A stretch of DNA of 64,000 bases from JACKOB01 sp024234575 (GCA_051208035.1 JBPJFZ010000007.1:62001-126000), one strand, 5' to 3'. Numbered from the stretch's first letter, positions 23,189-32,531 are shown. The notes: generated from the letters alone by a model not told the origin. Program-made: numbers and translations.

Positions 23189-25096
23189 TCAAGAATTAAG
23201 CATTGCTTCAATCTCTTCGGACAGCATAAACCAGTCGGTCTCAATTGTTTCAAGCTCATTTTTTAGTTCTGTCTGCTCTTGCATGCTGGACTTTAACAAG
23301 GCTTTGTTGGCAGCTTCGTAGATATCCGCCTGAGATAGTTTCTCTTCAAGAGCGGTAAGCTTTAACTGTCGTACTTCCATTTCTTTTTCTAGCTTTTCAA
23401 GTTTTTTGCGCAGGGGGCTTACCAGCTTCCTTTTCTCGGCTTCTTGCCGCTTTTGCTCTTTCCTGTTTTCTGTAGTGCTAACTGTTCCTTCAGCCTCGGT
23501 TGCGGTTGTGGATTTTTCCTGTCGACGGTTTTCTTCGGCACTCCACTTTTCATAATCCTGAAGATCACCCTCAAATTCAGTTATTTTTCCATCGTGCACG
23601 AGCAGATATTCATCAACGGTATTTTTTAACAAATGCCGGTCATGTGATACAACGATCAGTGCGCCGCTGAAGGTTTGCATTGCCATGGTCAGAGCGTGTC
23701 TTACTTCCAGATCAAGATGGTTGGTTGGCTCATCCAGCAGTAGTAAATTTGGTTTCTGCCAGGCAATAATCGCCAAGGCCAAGCGCGCCTTTTGACCACC
23801 TGAAAAAGTGTCCACAGGCGTCAGTGCCTGGTCACCAACAAAACCAAAACTCCCCAGAAATGTCCGAATATCCTGTTCTCTGGCCTGAGGAGACAGGCGT
23901 TGAATGTGCAGCAAAGCCGTTGCATGAATATCGAGCGCTTCCAGTTGATGCTGGGCAAAATAGCCAATAGCAAGGTGTTGCCCGCAGTGTCTGTTACCTG
24001 AAAGTAACGAAATTTGCCCGGTTAGCGATTTGATGAGTGTCGACTTACCTGCGCCATTATGGCCCAACAAGCCCCAGCGAGTGCCGGGTAAGATCGATAG
24101 GTTAGCCTCATGAATAATAGGCTTACCTGGATAGCCCAGTGTCGCTTTATCAAGATTGATTAGCGGGCTCGATATTTTTTCGCTGGTTGGGAATGTGAAG
24201 TAAAAGGGGCTGTCGATATGTGCCGGGGCGATTTTTTCCATCCGCTCAAGCTCTTTTAGTCGGCTCTGTGCTTGTTTAGCTTTCGAGGCTTTGGCTTTAA
24301 AGCGGCGCACAAAGTCCTGAATTTCTGCAACGCGCACCTGCTGTTTTTCATAGGTCTGTTGTTGCAGTGCCAGCTTCTCTGCACGCTGACGTTCAAATGC
24401 GCTGTAATTGCCCGAATACATATTCATGGATTTATGTTCTATGTGAACAATATTGTCAGCGACATTATCGATAAAATCACGGTCGTGGCTGATAAATAAC
24501 AGCGTGCCCGTATAGGCTTTTAACCAGTTTTCAAGCCACAGCGTGGCATCGAGATCAAGGTGGTTAGTCGGCTCGTCAAGCAGAAGCAGGTCAGATGGGC
24601 ACATCAGCGCTTGTGCGAGATTGAGCCGAATTCGCCAGCCACCTGAAAATGTGCTGACCGGGCGGCTGATTTCCGGTTGCGAAAATCCAAGGCCGTGTAA
24701 CAGACGTTCGGCCCGTACTTTTGCCTGGTAGCCATCAATAGCGTCCAGCTCTGCATGCAGCAGTGCCACTTGTTCGTGATTATCCGTGCGGTCGGCCTGC
24801 AGGAGTTTCTCTTCGATTTCCCGAAGCTTGCTATCACCGTCGATGACATAATCGATTGCCAGTCTGTCTGATTCTGCCACTTCCTGCGCCATATGGCCGA
24901 TGCGCCAGCTATGAGGGACGTAAACCGATCCACCATCAGGTTGCAGTGTATTAAGCAGAACGCGAAACAGGGTAGACTTGCCAGAGCCATTGGCGCCGAC
25001 GATCGCTACTTTTTGCGCATCAAATACAGTAAGGTTGGCAGATTCAAGTAAATTGTTGCCACCAAGTTGGACATTAAGCTGTTCAATTTTGATCAT
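23189..25096 (-). CDS. yheS: ABC-F ATPase YheS
   Basis: A soluble ABC-F protein of 635 residues, the same size as E. coli YheS. Two ABC domains have Walker A motifs GANGSGKS and GHNGAGKS, signatures FSGGWRIRLN and FSGGQKARLA, and LLLDEPTNHLDL in both halves. A lysine/glutamate-rich C-terminal coiled coil follows. ABC-F proteins act on ribosomes rather than membranes. The frame extends upstream to 25201, but MIKIEQLNVQ at 25096 is the family start and leaves a 49-base divergent promoter region with the TIGR02444 gene. Confidence 0.93.
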   Translation of the reverse strand: MIKIEQLNVQLGGNNLLESANLTVFDAQKVAIVGANGSGKSTLFRVLLNTLQPDGGSVYVPHSWRIGHMAQEVAESDRLAIDYVIDGDSKLREIEEKLLQADRTDNHEQVALLHAELDAIDGYQAKVRAERLLHGLGFSQPEISRPVSTFSGGWRIRLNLAQALMCPSDLLLLDEPTNHLDLDATLWLENWLKAYTGTLLFISHDRDFIDNVADNIVHIEHKSMNMYSGNYSAFERQRAEKLALQQQTYEKQQVRVAEIQDFVRRFKAKASKAKQAQSRLKELERMEKIAPAHIDSPFYFTFPTSEKISSPLINLDKATLGYPGKPIIHEANLSILPGTRWGLLGHNGAGKSTLIKSLTGQISLLSGNRHCGQHLAIGYFAQHQLEALDIHATALLHIQRLSPQAREQDIRTFLGSFGFVGDQALTPVDTFSGGQKARLALAIIAWQKPNLLLLDEPTNHLDLEVRHALTMAMQTFSGALIVVSHDRHLLKNTVDEYLLVHDGKITEFEGDLQDYEKWSAEENRRQEKSTTATEAEGTVSTTENRKEQKRQEAEKRKLVSPLRKKLEKLEKEMEVRQLKLTALEEKLSQADIYEAANKALLKSSMQEQTELKNELETIETDWFMLSEEIEAMLNS

Positions 25097-25145
25097 GGGT
25101 AAAGCATTTAGACCTGTTAACTGGAAAGTGCTAAGGATATCGCAG

Positions 25146-25691
25146 ATGTCGTCAGAAGCAGAGAAGAGATTGTATCTGCCGGATAATCTTGAACTCGACA
25201 ACCCGTTCTGGACGTTTTCTCTGGATGTTTGGCGGTCACCAAAAGCGCGTGAGGGCTTGTTAGCCTGTCAGGATGAACACGCTCTGCGAGTCAGCCAATT
25301 GTTGTTTGCGGCCTGGCTTGCAAACCAGGGGCGCCTGCTGCAAAGCACCCCTGCCGATGAAATCCCTGGGCTGGCGGAATGGCAACATCAAATGGTTGAT
25401 GGCCTGCGTAACTGTCGCCGCCAATTGCCGTTATCAGGGCAAGTCTGTGATACGCTGAAACGGTATATCCAGCGTGCTGAATTACTCGCCGAACAGCTGG
25501 AAGTGGGCTGGTTGTATGCCAGGCACAAGCTGTTGTCGAAAGCAGCCAAGATCGACGAGGATGTCCTCATGGTTAATTTTATTTACTATACTAGAGAGGC
25601 TCTGGGAGTTGCGCCCCCTGCTCCGCTGCCTGCGAAAGTTATGAAACAGTTGCAATCGCTGGTCGCATCTTTTGGTCACCTGACATTATAG
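25146..25691 (+). CDS. TIGR02444/DUF2390 family protein
   Basis: A 181-residue soluble protein. NPFWTFSLDVW near the start and LLFAAWLANQGR are the hallmarks I associate with the TIGR02444 family of gammaproteobacteria. Its biochemical role is unknown. In Pseudomonas and relatives it sits divergent from the yheS-like ABC-F gene, as here. The frame is open back to 24978, but the ATG at 25146 avoids overlap with the start of yheS. Confidence 0.86.
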   Translation: MSSEAEKRLYLPDNLELDNPFWTFSLDVWRSPKAREGLLACQDEHALRVSQLLFAAWLANQGRLLQSTPADEIPGLAEWQHQMVDGLRNCRRQLPLSGQVCDTLKRYIQRAELLAEQLEVGWLYARHKLLSKAAKIDEDVLMVNFIYYTREALGVAPPAPLPAKVMKQLQSLVASFGHLTL

Positions 25692-25735
25692 GCGCAGCGC
25701 AGGCAAGATAGTTCAATCGAAATTGGATAAGTAAA

Positions 25736-26215
25736 ATGAAGTGGATTGTTAGGTTTATCACTGTCGCCATTCTGGTTGTTGCGATTGCGATTCCCTTTTT
25801 TATAAAAAACAAAGGGGGGCAACCTATGTTGTCGCTCCCAACAGTCGATGATCTGACCCCCTCATTGCCTAAAGATGTACCTGCAGTCAGTGGTGAAAGG
25901 GTGTTTTATAAATGGCAGGATGAGCATGGCCGCTGGAATTTTGGTGACGAAAGGCCGCCCGGCGTGAAAAATGTTATACCGGTAACGGTTGATATAAACG
26001 CCAATGTGATGCAGGCATTGCCGAAAGCGCCACCAGCCGAACAACCAGCTGCACCCGGAAATTTTTACCCACCGGCGCAAGGTTATGCCCCCCCCGCCTC
26101 ATCTGATGACACTCTCACCTTGGATCGCGCGCTGAATATAGTTGAAGATGCTCATGCTGTCAGAAAAATGATGGAGTCTCGAAATCAGGCGCTCGATAGC
26201 CGTGGTGCCGAGTGA
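25736..26215 (+). CDS. Membrane-anchored DUF4124 domain protein
   Basis: A 159-residue protein with one N-terminal membrane helix (about residues 5-23) and a periplasmic DUF4124 segment with FYKWQDEHGRWNFGDERP, which usually binds cell-envelope components. A proline- and alanine-rich linker follows, then a charged helix ending in MESRNQALDS. It starts 44 bases after the TIGR02444 gene and may be co-transcribed. The function is not known. Confidence 0.78.
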   Translation: MKWIVRFITVAILVVAIAIPFFIKNKGGQPMLSLPTVDDLTPSLPKDVPAVSGERVFYKWQDEHGRWNFGDERPPGVKNVIPVTVDINANVMQALPKAPPAEQPAAPGNFYPPAQGYAPPASSDDTLTLDRALNIVEDAHAVRKMMESRNQALDSRGAE

Positions 26216-26469
26216 TTGGGTTAAAGTAATTTCATTTCTGCTTGGTAGAGAATCACTTCTTAAACTGCTACTCTTCCCCGTTAACAGCTTTTATGCACCG
26301 TTGGAAAGTGGTTATTCAAGAGTCTAAAGGTTTGAAAGCAGCCTGCTCTTTTGGGCTTACTGTGTGCTTGATAGCTCACACGGCTTTAGGTTGCTGATCA
26401 ACTTCTATCGAAACAGCTGTCAATTAAACAACTACCAATAAAACGAAACGATAATAAGGATTGATATCC

Positions 26470-27165
26470 ATGAGAAAACTTTTTTTAGTCTCAACACTGG
26501 CGGCAATAGTTGCTATGCCAGTAGTTGCTGAAGAATTAAAAACGCTGCAAACGGATGAGCAAAAAGTTGGCTACAGCTTTGGGATGATGTTAGGCAAAAG
26601 AATGGTTAGTGATACCCCAGAGCTTGATATCAATGCCTTTGTGCAAGGAATTAAGGATGGCTTTTCTGGCCAGTCACCATTACTGACAGAGACTCAGATT
26701 AATGAAGTGATTCAGGGCTTTCAGGTAAAGCAGCGGGAAGTTCAGATGGCGAAGTTTGAGAAAATTGCCGAAGACAATAAAATTCAGGGCAGTGCTTTTC
26801 TGGCAGAAAACAAAGGCAAGGATGGCGTTAAAACAACAGCCAGTGGCTTGCAGTACCGTATAATCAAGGCCGGCACAGGTGTGAAACCTTCCGCAAGTGA
26901 TACCGTTAAGGTTCACTACGAAGGCAGCCTGATCAACGGCACTGTTTTCGATAGCTCTATTAAGCGCGGCGAGCCTGTGAGCTTCCCTGTGGGTGGCGTC
27001 ATCAAAGGCTGGACAGAAGCACTGCAAATTATGCCAGAAGGGTCGAAGTGGCAGTTGTTTATACCATCTGATTTGGCTTATGGCCCTGGTGGAAACAGAA
27101 ATATCGGGCCAAACGAAGTGTTGTTGTTCGACGTTGAGCTGTTGGAAGTTCAGAAGGGGCAATAA
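26470..27165 (+). CDS. fkpA: FKBP-type peptidyl-prolyl isomerase (FkpA/Mip-like)
   Basis: A periplasmic folding catalyst of 231 residues. A signal peptide ends near MPVVA. An N-terminal helical dimerisation domain (about residues 22-115) is followed by an FKBP domain with VHYEGSLINGTVFDSS, GEPVSFPVGGVIKGWTEAL and IPSDLAYGPGG. Length and domain order match FkpA and Mip. The ATG at 26470 follows AAGGA; a TTG at 26461 also opens the frame but would precede the signal peptide with three extra residues. Confidence 0.93.
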   Translation: MRKLFLVSTLAAIVAMPVVAEELKTLQTDEQKVGYSFGMMLGKRMVSDTPELDINAFVQGIKDGFSGQSPLLTETQINEVIQGFQVKQREVQMAKFEKIAEDNKIQGSAFLAENKGKDGVKTTASGLQYRIIKAGTGVKPSASDTVKVHYEGSLINGTVFDSSIKRGEPVSFPVGGVIKGWTEALQIMPEGSKWQLFIPSDLAYGPGGNRNIGPNEVLLFDVELLEVQKGQ

Positions 27166-27216
27166 TCCCGTTTACGTACATCCTCCGTCAGTCATTTTGA
27201 CGGGGGAGAGCATAAT

Positions 27217-28188
27217 TTATTTATATAGCCCCATCACGCCATCACTGGCAAGTCCCCAGTACTCCCCTTTTTTACCAAAAGCCACCGCTAAAACAGACTT
27301 GCTTGCGGCACCGCCCAGTAATTTTTTAGGCTTACTGTGCCACCGCTTTAGCTCTTGACCTGATTTACTGTCTACCAGATAGATGAGCCCCTGAAAGGTG
27401 CCAAGTAGCAGCTGATCACCTTTCTCGGAAAATCTGGCTGAGGTGAAATTTTCATAATTATAACTCAGGCTTGTTAACTGCTTATTTGTTTTTAAGTCCC
27501 AGATAATCGCGTCTTCTCTTTGGGCGGTGCTGAAAGCCAGCTGTCCGTCTGCCGAAATCGCAACAGTTTTAATCTGATTCTGGTGCTCATAAGAAAAAAT
27601 CTCTTTTCCGGCGGCAAGCTCCCATACCTTTACGGTCATGTCATCTGAGCCGGTAATGGCTCGTTTGCCATCAGCGGAGAGCCCAACGCTGCGGATTTCT
27701 GCCGCATGCGAAAAAGTGTAAATCGTGCCGCCGCGAACAACATCGAAATAGCTGGCGGTATTGTTTCTTAATCCTAAAAGAGCGTAACGGCCATCGGCAG
27801 AAAGCTGAAGCCCGAGAATAACATCCGGCGCTTTCCAGAAAGCCTTATATTTACCTGTGGTCGCATCCCAGGTAACGATAGTATCGCGCTCGGCTGTTGC
27901 GGCTGTTTTGCCATCGGCAGAGATAGATGCTGCCCGCAGGGTAGTGTATTCACCCTGTTTATGATTCCAGTTATAAAGGCGCTCACCTTTGGTGGTATCC
28001 CAAAGGCTGCCGCCATGATGAATGGAGCCTACCAGGGCATGTTGTCCATCGTGTGCGATATCTGCGCTTAAAATACCCTGATTCGCGTACTTCCAGGATT
28101 GGCTGGGCGGGCTACCGCTTTCGCAGCCAAGTAAACCCAGATAAAACAGAGTGATGGTGGTGAGAGCTATTTGACGGGTAATGTGCAT
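27217..28188 (-). CDS. WD40-repeat lipoprotein
   Basis: A 323-residue exported lipoprotein with a type II signal peptide ending LGLLGC and then ESGSPPSQ. The rest consists of WD40-like blades: ISADGKTAATAERD, LSADGRYALLGL, LSADGKRAITGSDDM, ISADGQLAFSTA. This predicts a six- or seven-bladed propeller in the periplasm or at an envelope membrane. Aspartate is not at position +2 after the cysteine, so an outer-membrane fate is likely. M17 of the longer frame (to 28236) is chosen since it puts the signal peptide at the N-terminus. The partner is unknown. Confidence 0.82.
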   Translation of the reverse strand: MHITRQIALTTITLFYLGLLGCESGSPPSQSWKYANQGILSADIAHDGQHALVGSIHHGGSLWDTTKGERLYNWNHKQGEYTTLRAASISADGKTAATAERDTIVTWDATTGKYKAFWKAPDVILGLQLSADGRYALLGLRNNTASYFDVVRGGTIYTFSHAAEIRSVGLSADGKRAITGSDDMTVKVWELAAGKEIFSYEHQNQIKTVAISADGQLAFSTAQREDAIIWDLKTNKQLTSLSYNYENFTSARFSEKGDQLLLGTFQGLIYLVDSKSGQELKRWHSKPKKLLGGAASKSVLAVAFGKKGEYWGLASDGVMGLYK

Positions 28189-28338
28189 CCAGCGGTTAGT
28201 CCTTTGCGATAACTTAAGGGAGGCAATGGCGATCATTGCTTTATTCAGCAGCGAATGTCAGAACTTACTCTAAGTTTAGTAAAGAACGTCAGTATTTGTA
28301 GCATTGGAAAGGTACTAATTCGTAACTTTTACAGGGAT

Positions 28339-28369
28339 ATGCATCCGGAAGGTGTTGATCCGGATGCAT
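28339..28369 (-). terminator. Hairpin after rsd/algQ
   Basis: A 10-bp perfect stem (ATGCATCCGG / CCGGATGCAT) with an 11-base loop lies about 40 bases beyond the rsd stop and before the WD40 gene. No T run follows on the minus strand, so termination would be weak or Rho-assisted. Confidence 0.4.
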
Positions 28370-28407
28370 TATCGTAATGGTGATGGGGAGTTAGCCAAAG
28401 GCGTTGA

Positions 28408-28881
28408 CTAAGCCACCTGATCTGCGTGGTTGGTGTGTAGTGTCTCTATCAAAACGTCTTCCAGTTCGAAACGCTCTTCAAGAATTTCTCCTAGCTCAGA
28501 GAGGTCACCCAATAATACTGACAAGCCACGTTCCGATTTTTCTGTTACGTCAAATCGGTCATTAAAGCGAAGGGCCTGTTCGGTAGTTTTCTGAATTTTG
28601 GGAATAATTTCTTCGGCGACTTCGATGCCACCGTCATCAAATTCTTTGGCTTCTGCAACCAGCTGATCATAGACCTCGAAGTGGCCTGCTGAGACATAAT
28701 CAACCAGAAGTTCGCAAAGACGCTCAAATTCTTTGGCCAGGTTATCTGATTTTTTAAGATCCGATGTAGCTGACAGGGAGCAAAATTTTACGATTAAATC
28801 TTGTCTGTCTTTTAGCCACTTATCGATGATCCCGCTTACGCCACCCCAGCGTTCTTTCGCACTTTGACAATTTTCGAGCAT
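28408..28881 (-). CDS. rsd: Anti-sigma-70 factor Rsd/AlgQ
   Basis: A 157-residue all-helical protein beginning MLENCQSAKERWGGVSGIIDKWL, the Rsd/AlgQ start, with FCSLSAT in the middle. Rsd holds sigma-70 away from core polymerase in stationary phase; AlgQ in Pseudomonas is also involved in alginate control. GGAGGGG lies just upstream of the ATG at 28881. The frame continues to 28926 but those residues are not part of the family. Confidence 0.9.
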   Translation of the reverse strand: MLENCQSAKERWGGVSGIIDKWLKDRQDLIVKFCSLSATSDLKKSDNLAKEFERLCELLVDYVSAGHFEVYDQLVAEAKEFDDGGIEVAEEIIPKIQKTTEQALRFNDRFDVTEKSERGLSVLLGDLSELGEILEERFELEDVLIETLHTNHADQVA

Positions 28882-29122
28882 ACTGCGCCCCTCCGGTATC
28901 AGCTTTTTATATTGCCAGACAATCAAAACCTGTGTTTTGCCCCTGCCTGCCTGGCTAAGTCGTTATCATTATTACGTGCCCAAAAGAGGGCCGAGTTGTT
29001 ATAATTTATATTATTAAAATCAACTAGCTATCAAAATTAACGAATTTTAAGGTGGGTGGCAAGCATTTTGTAAACCAGGACGCAAATAGCCTTACTGTCT
29101 GGTCCCCTGATGCTGTCGAGCG

Positions 29123-29623
29123 TTAATCCGCTTTGCGGAAAAACTGGTAAAGCGCAACCAGCGTCATTGCGATAAACCATATGAATGTCCACCCTGGAAT
29201 GCTAAGGCCTATCACCGGGTCTTGCCAAACGACCGTAGCACAGTCGCCAGAGCCCATCATCATCGTGCGTATTGTGTCGCCGAGGGGAAAGGCGTCAAGC
29301 ATGTAGTAGATTCCCGGACCGCAAGCAGGGACCAGGTCCTCCGGCAGGCTTTGCAGCCAGAGCTGGCGTCCGGCAAGAAAAATACCTAAACCAGAAAAAA
29401 GCATCATCGCGATACTGTAAACGCGAACGCCCTTTTTTCCTGGACCGTGCAATGCTGCAAACAGGGCAACCAAGCCAACGCCTACAACGGCTACTCTTTG
29501 CGCCATGCATAGCGGGCAAGGTTCGAAGCCTTTGACAAATTCCATGTAGAAGGCGACGGCCATCAGCCCAGCACAAACAATAAAAATCAGAGTATGGGTG
29601 GCTCTTGAGGAAGGGAGTTGCAT
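29123..29623 (-). CDS. dsbB: Disulfide bond formation protein DsbB
   Basis: DsbB re-oxidises periplasmic DsbA and passes electrons to quinone. The 166-residue inner-membrane protein has four helices and both essential cysteine pairs: EPCPLCMAQR (Cys36, Cys39) and Cys101/Cys128 in PACGPG and GSGDCA. It lies near algQ as in Pseudomonas, where the pair is called dsbH/dsbB. Confidence 0.95.
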   Translation of the reverse strand: MQLPSSRATHTLIFIVCAGLMAVAFYMEFVKGFEPCPLCMAQRVAVVGVGLVALFAALHGPGKKGVRVYSIAMMLFSGLGIFLAGRQLWLQSLPEDLVPACGPGIYYMLDAFPLGDTIRTMMMGSGDCATVVWQDPVIGLSIPGWTFIWFIAMTLVALYQFFRKAD

Positions 29624-29915
29624 AGAGTATTCCGCACGGTTAGCTTAAATGGCAGTTGTTTTAACAAAAATAGGCGAATTGTGAAACAGCCTTTCGATGC
29701 AATTGCATTAATCTTTTTTTAGTGAGGATAAGTGGTCAGAGTAGAAAAAGGTATGAATCGTCAGGTCTTCTGCTTGTTTCTTGTCTATACTTTTTCCTAT
29801 TGGTAACATCGATGAGAGTCCTCGTATTTGTTAATGGCTATCTTTGATTAAGAAAACTCCTCCTGCCTTTACCTAGAGGCTTATATTCCTTCAAACTTTG
29901 GATAAGAGAGTGTCA

Positions 29916-30338
29916 ATGATGACGAAGCATTTTTTCTATGTAATCGCAGTTTTGTTTGCGGCGGTTTTTAGCCCTGGCGTCGCCAGTGAAGAGGAGGCTG
30001 TCACTTTTAAGACGCAATACATTGAAATGAAACCAGCCTTTGTGACTAATTACGGCACACCTGGTAAGAAAAAACTGAAGTATGTGAAGGCGGATATCTC
30101 ACTGCGCGTGACCTCCAAAGATGCTGCCGATGCGGTCGAAGCGCATATGCCATATTTACGCAATGAAGTTGTGTTGCTGTTGAGTAGCCAGTCTGAAAGT
30201 ACCATGTCTGATCCGATTGGTCAGGATACGGTGCGAAAACTCGCCCTAGAAGCAGTCAATAAAGTATTAAGTGTTGAGGCTGGTAAGGGTGTTGAGGTGG
30301 ATGACTTGTTGTTTACGAACTTTGTTGTGCAGCGATAG
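29916..30338 (+). CDS. Periplasmic FliL-family protein
   Basis: A 140-residue exported protein with a cleavable-looking signal peptide ending near PGVAS, then a FliL-like domain with FKTQYIEMKPAFVTNYG, LKYVKADISLRV, PYLRNEVVLLLS and a GKGVEVDDLLFTNFVVQ end. FliL normally is a membrane-anchored flagellar stator-associated protein encoded in flagellar operons. No flagellar gene is near, so this is a stand-alone paralogue. The ATG at 29916 follows AAGAGAG; a TTG at 29898 opens the frame earlier. Confidence 0.78.
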   Translation: MMTKHFFYVIAVLFAAVFSPGVASEEEAVTFKTQYIEMKPAFVTNYGTPGKKKLKYVKADISLRVTSKDAADAVEAHMPYLRNEVVLLLSSQSESTMSDPIGQDTVRKLALEAVNKVLSVEAGKGVEVDDLLFTNFVVQR

Positions 30339-30416
30339 ACAAGGAGAGGAGAATCGTTCGCAATTGAGGATGTACATTCCTTGTACAGTCTGGATGAAGG
30401 TTGAGTTCGCAGTTGA

Positions 30417-30620
30417 TTAGGCGCTGCGTTTGATTACCGGTTGTGTTAACTGGCATTCGCCCAAGCCATCTTCCCATCCTGCTTCCCACGCAGCAGCAAT
30501 AATTTCACCGTGGTAGGGGCATTTTGTTTGTTCCATACCCATCAAGCCAGCCATATAGCCTTGTCGATAAGCTTTATTCAGGGATTCAAGATCCCACCCT
30601 AATGTAAAGTCTTTGGCCAT
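30417..30620 (-). CDS. rmf: Ribosome modulation factor family protein
   Basis: A 67-residue protein with the RMF core AYRQGYMAGLMG, a cysteine-proline pair (KCPY) and AAWEAGWEDGLGE, matching the order of RMF. RMF dimerises 70S ribosomes into inactive 100S particles in stationary phase. The N-terminus (MAKDFTLGWDLESL) is acidic and hydrophobic where E. coli RMF is strongly basic, so it could be a divergent relative such as the CrpP-like proteins. AGGAGAGG lies 6 bases before the ATG. Confidence 0.78.
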   Translation of the reverse strand: MAKDFTLGWDLESLNKAYRQGYMAGLMGMEQTKCPYHGEIIAAAWEAGWEDGLGECQLTQPVIKRSA

Positions 30621-30788
30621 GTTGGCCTCTCCTATTTGTGTCCTGCCCGCCCGCTTAAAGTGCTTCGATTATTATTTTTTAGAGGCTACTCGTTGCGTTA
30701 CCCTAAGATTTGTCAAAATTTTACAACCGTATGCAATGTAACAATACAGCAACAAATTCAAACAGGGTATTAACAAAAAGTAAAAGAA

Positions 30789-30855
30789 TGTTGCTTTTTG
30801 TAAGCCTGTTTATCTTTGTTGAAATTAAAGGTAACACAGGGTACAAAAAGCAACA
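30789..30855. repeat. 14-bp inverted repeat between gshA and rmf
   Basis: TGTTGCTTTTTGTA at 30789-30802 and its exact complement at 30842-30855 enclose 39 bases, and CCTGT/ACAGG near the inner ends can extend the pairing. Read on the minus strand it lies after the gshA stop and 169 bases before rmf, followed by a T-rich stretch. It could end gshA transcription or sit in a long rmf leader. Confidence 0.6.
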
Positions 30856-30890
30856 ATTGCGTTGGTTGAAATTTGTGCGGTAGGTAACGG

Positions 30891-32450
30891 TTAAGACATG
30901 TACTGTGTCAGGTAATCGGAGAAAGTACCTGAATCAGATGCTCTAAGTGCTTGTTCTTCAAGAAAAGACGTTTCAGCCATTTTTGTGAACGTCTGCTCAT
31001 GTATTTTGCTAAGTGGTTGGCTTTTAAACATCTCTTTGTGTTTACGGGATAGCTCAAGAATAAAATCAATGTATTCCAGTTTTTCGCTTTCTAGTACTTG
31101 CTGTACATGGGCCGAAGGCGTTAACTCAACGGATTCTACTTTCTTCCATTGCTCTGACCAGGCCTTGCTGTAATCATCCGAGCCTGTGGCTTGCTTCATA
31201 ACAGATACCAACGGCTGGATTTTTTCCAGAATGGTCCTCGCGCGGCTGATCAGTGATTGCTTTTCCTGATTAACAGAGAGCATTAAGGCGGGGTTTCTGC
31301 CTTCGTTTACGGTAAGACTGAAGTTACTTTCTATTTCATCGCATTCCGCATCTTCTATCCATGGTGACTCATCCATCAGGCAAAAGAGCAGGAACAGATC
31401 AAGAAAATCGAGATCTTGCCTGGCGACGCCAACCGGAAGAAACGGGTTGAGATCCATGCATCGTACTTCAATGTATTCTACGCCCCTTTCTTTTAAAGCA
31501 TGAATGGGCTTTTCTCCCCGCGCGGTTGTTCGTTTGGGGCGGATAGAGCTGTAGTACTCGTTTTCAATTTGCAGGATATTGGTGTTTAACTGGATAAACT
31601 CACCTTCCTGCTGCATGCCGATCTTTTCGTAGGGTGCGTAAGGGGTCTTTATTGCCTTGGCTAGCGTAGCGGTAAAGTTGGCTAGTCTGTTAAAGCATAT
31701 CCCCAGGCCAGCTTGTGCGTTGTTATGGTAGCCCAGATCACCCATGCGCAAAGATGTGGCGTATGGCTTCGAGAACGTCCGTTCTCCTGTCTTCTGTAGT
31801 TTATGGCTCATATTGGCCACGAAGCTTGCATCCAGTGCGGGTGAGGCACCAAACAGATACATGATCAGCCAGCTATGGCGGCGGAAGTTGCGTATTAATG
31901 AAAAATACTGGGCGGACTTGAAGTTTTTAAGCTGGCCTGAGTCCCCTTGCAGCACTTGCCATTTTTCCCAGAAGCTTTCCGGCAGGGAAAAGTTATAGTG
32001 CAAGCCAGCAATGCTTTGCATGATTCGGCCGTAACGTACAGCCAGACCTTTACGGTAAACGTATTTCAATTGCCCCAGGTGTGACTCGCCATAGTGAGCA
32101 ATCGGGATGCTGTCATTGCCATCAATCGCACAGGGCATGCTACCTGCCCAGAGCAGTTCGTTACCCAGGTGTTGCTGCACAAAACTATGAACGTTTTCGA
32201 GCTGATGAATTACTGCCCCAGTGGATTTGTACACCGGGGTGATCAGTTCCATTAAAGACTCTGAGTAATCCGTCGTTATTTGTGGATGTGTGAGCGTGTT
32301 TCCCAACACTGCCGGGTGCGGAGTTTGTGCAATAAAACCGCGTTGATCGACCCGCAGCCCCTCTTTTTCTACTCCGCGATTTAATTGCGTTAACTCTTCC
32401 AGCAGATTTTTTTGTAGAAGTTCTGTGTGAGAAACGATCTTATCTACCAT
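30891..32450 (-). CDS. gshA: Glutamate-cysteine ligase GshA
   Basis: GshA makes gamma-glutamylcysteine from glutamate, cysteine and ATP, the first step of glutathione synthesis. The 519-residue protein is the gammaproteobacterial type, with NRGVEKEGLRVDQRG, TTDYSESLMELITP, GLHYNFSLP and YIEVRCMDLNPF. The ATG at 32450 gives the E. coli length; a GTG 10 codons upstream also opens the frame. There is no anomaly. Confidence 0.96.
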   Translation of the reverse strand: MVDKIVSHTELLQKNLLEELTQLNRGVEKEGLRVDQRGFIAQTPHPAVLGNTLTHPQITTDYSESLMELITPVYKSTGAVIHQLENVHSFVQQHLGNELLWAGSMPCAIDGNDSIPIAHYGESHLGQLKYVYRKGLAVRYGRIMQSIAGLHYNFSLPESFWEKWQVLQGDSGQLKNFKSAQYFSLIRNFRRHSWLIMYLFGASPALDASFVANMSHKLQKTGERTFSKPYATSLRMGDLGYHNNAQAGLGICFNRLANFTATLAKAIKTPYAPYEKIGMQQEGEFIQLNTNILQIENEYYSSIRPKRTTARGEKPIHALKERGVEYIEVRCMDLNPFLPVGVARQDLDFLDLFLLFCLMDESPWIEDAECDEIESNFSLTVNEGRNPALMLSVNQEKQSLISRARTILEKIQPLVSVMKQATGSDDYSKAWSEQWKKVESVELTPSAHVQQVLESEKLEYIDFILELSRKHKEMFKSQPLSKIHEQTFTKMAETSFLEEQALRASDSGTFSDYLTQYMS

Positions 32451-32531
32451 GACGAATAGCCCTGAACTCTTTAAAGTCACGCGCCCGGTTTAGTATCTCC
32501 GGCGCGTGTATAACCTGATAAAAACGCCTGC

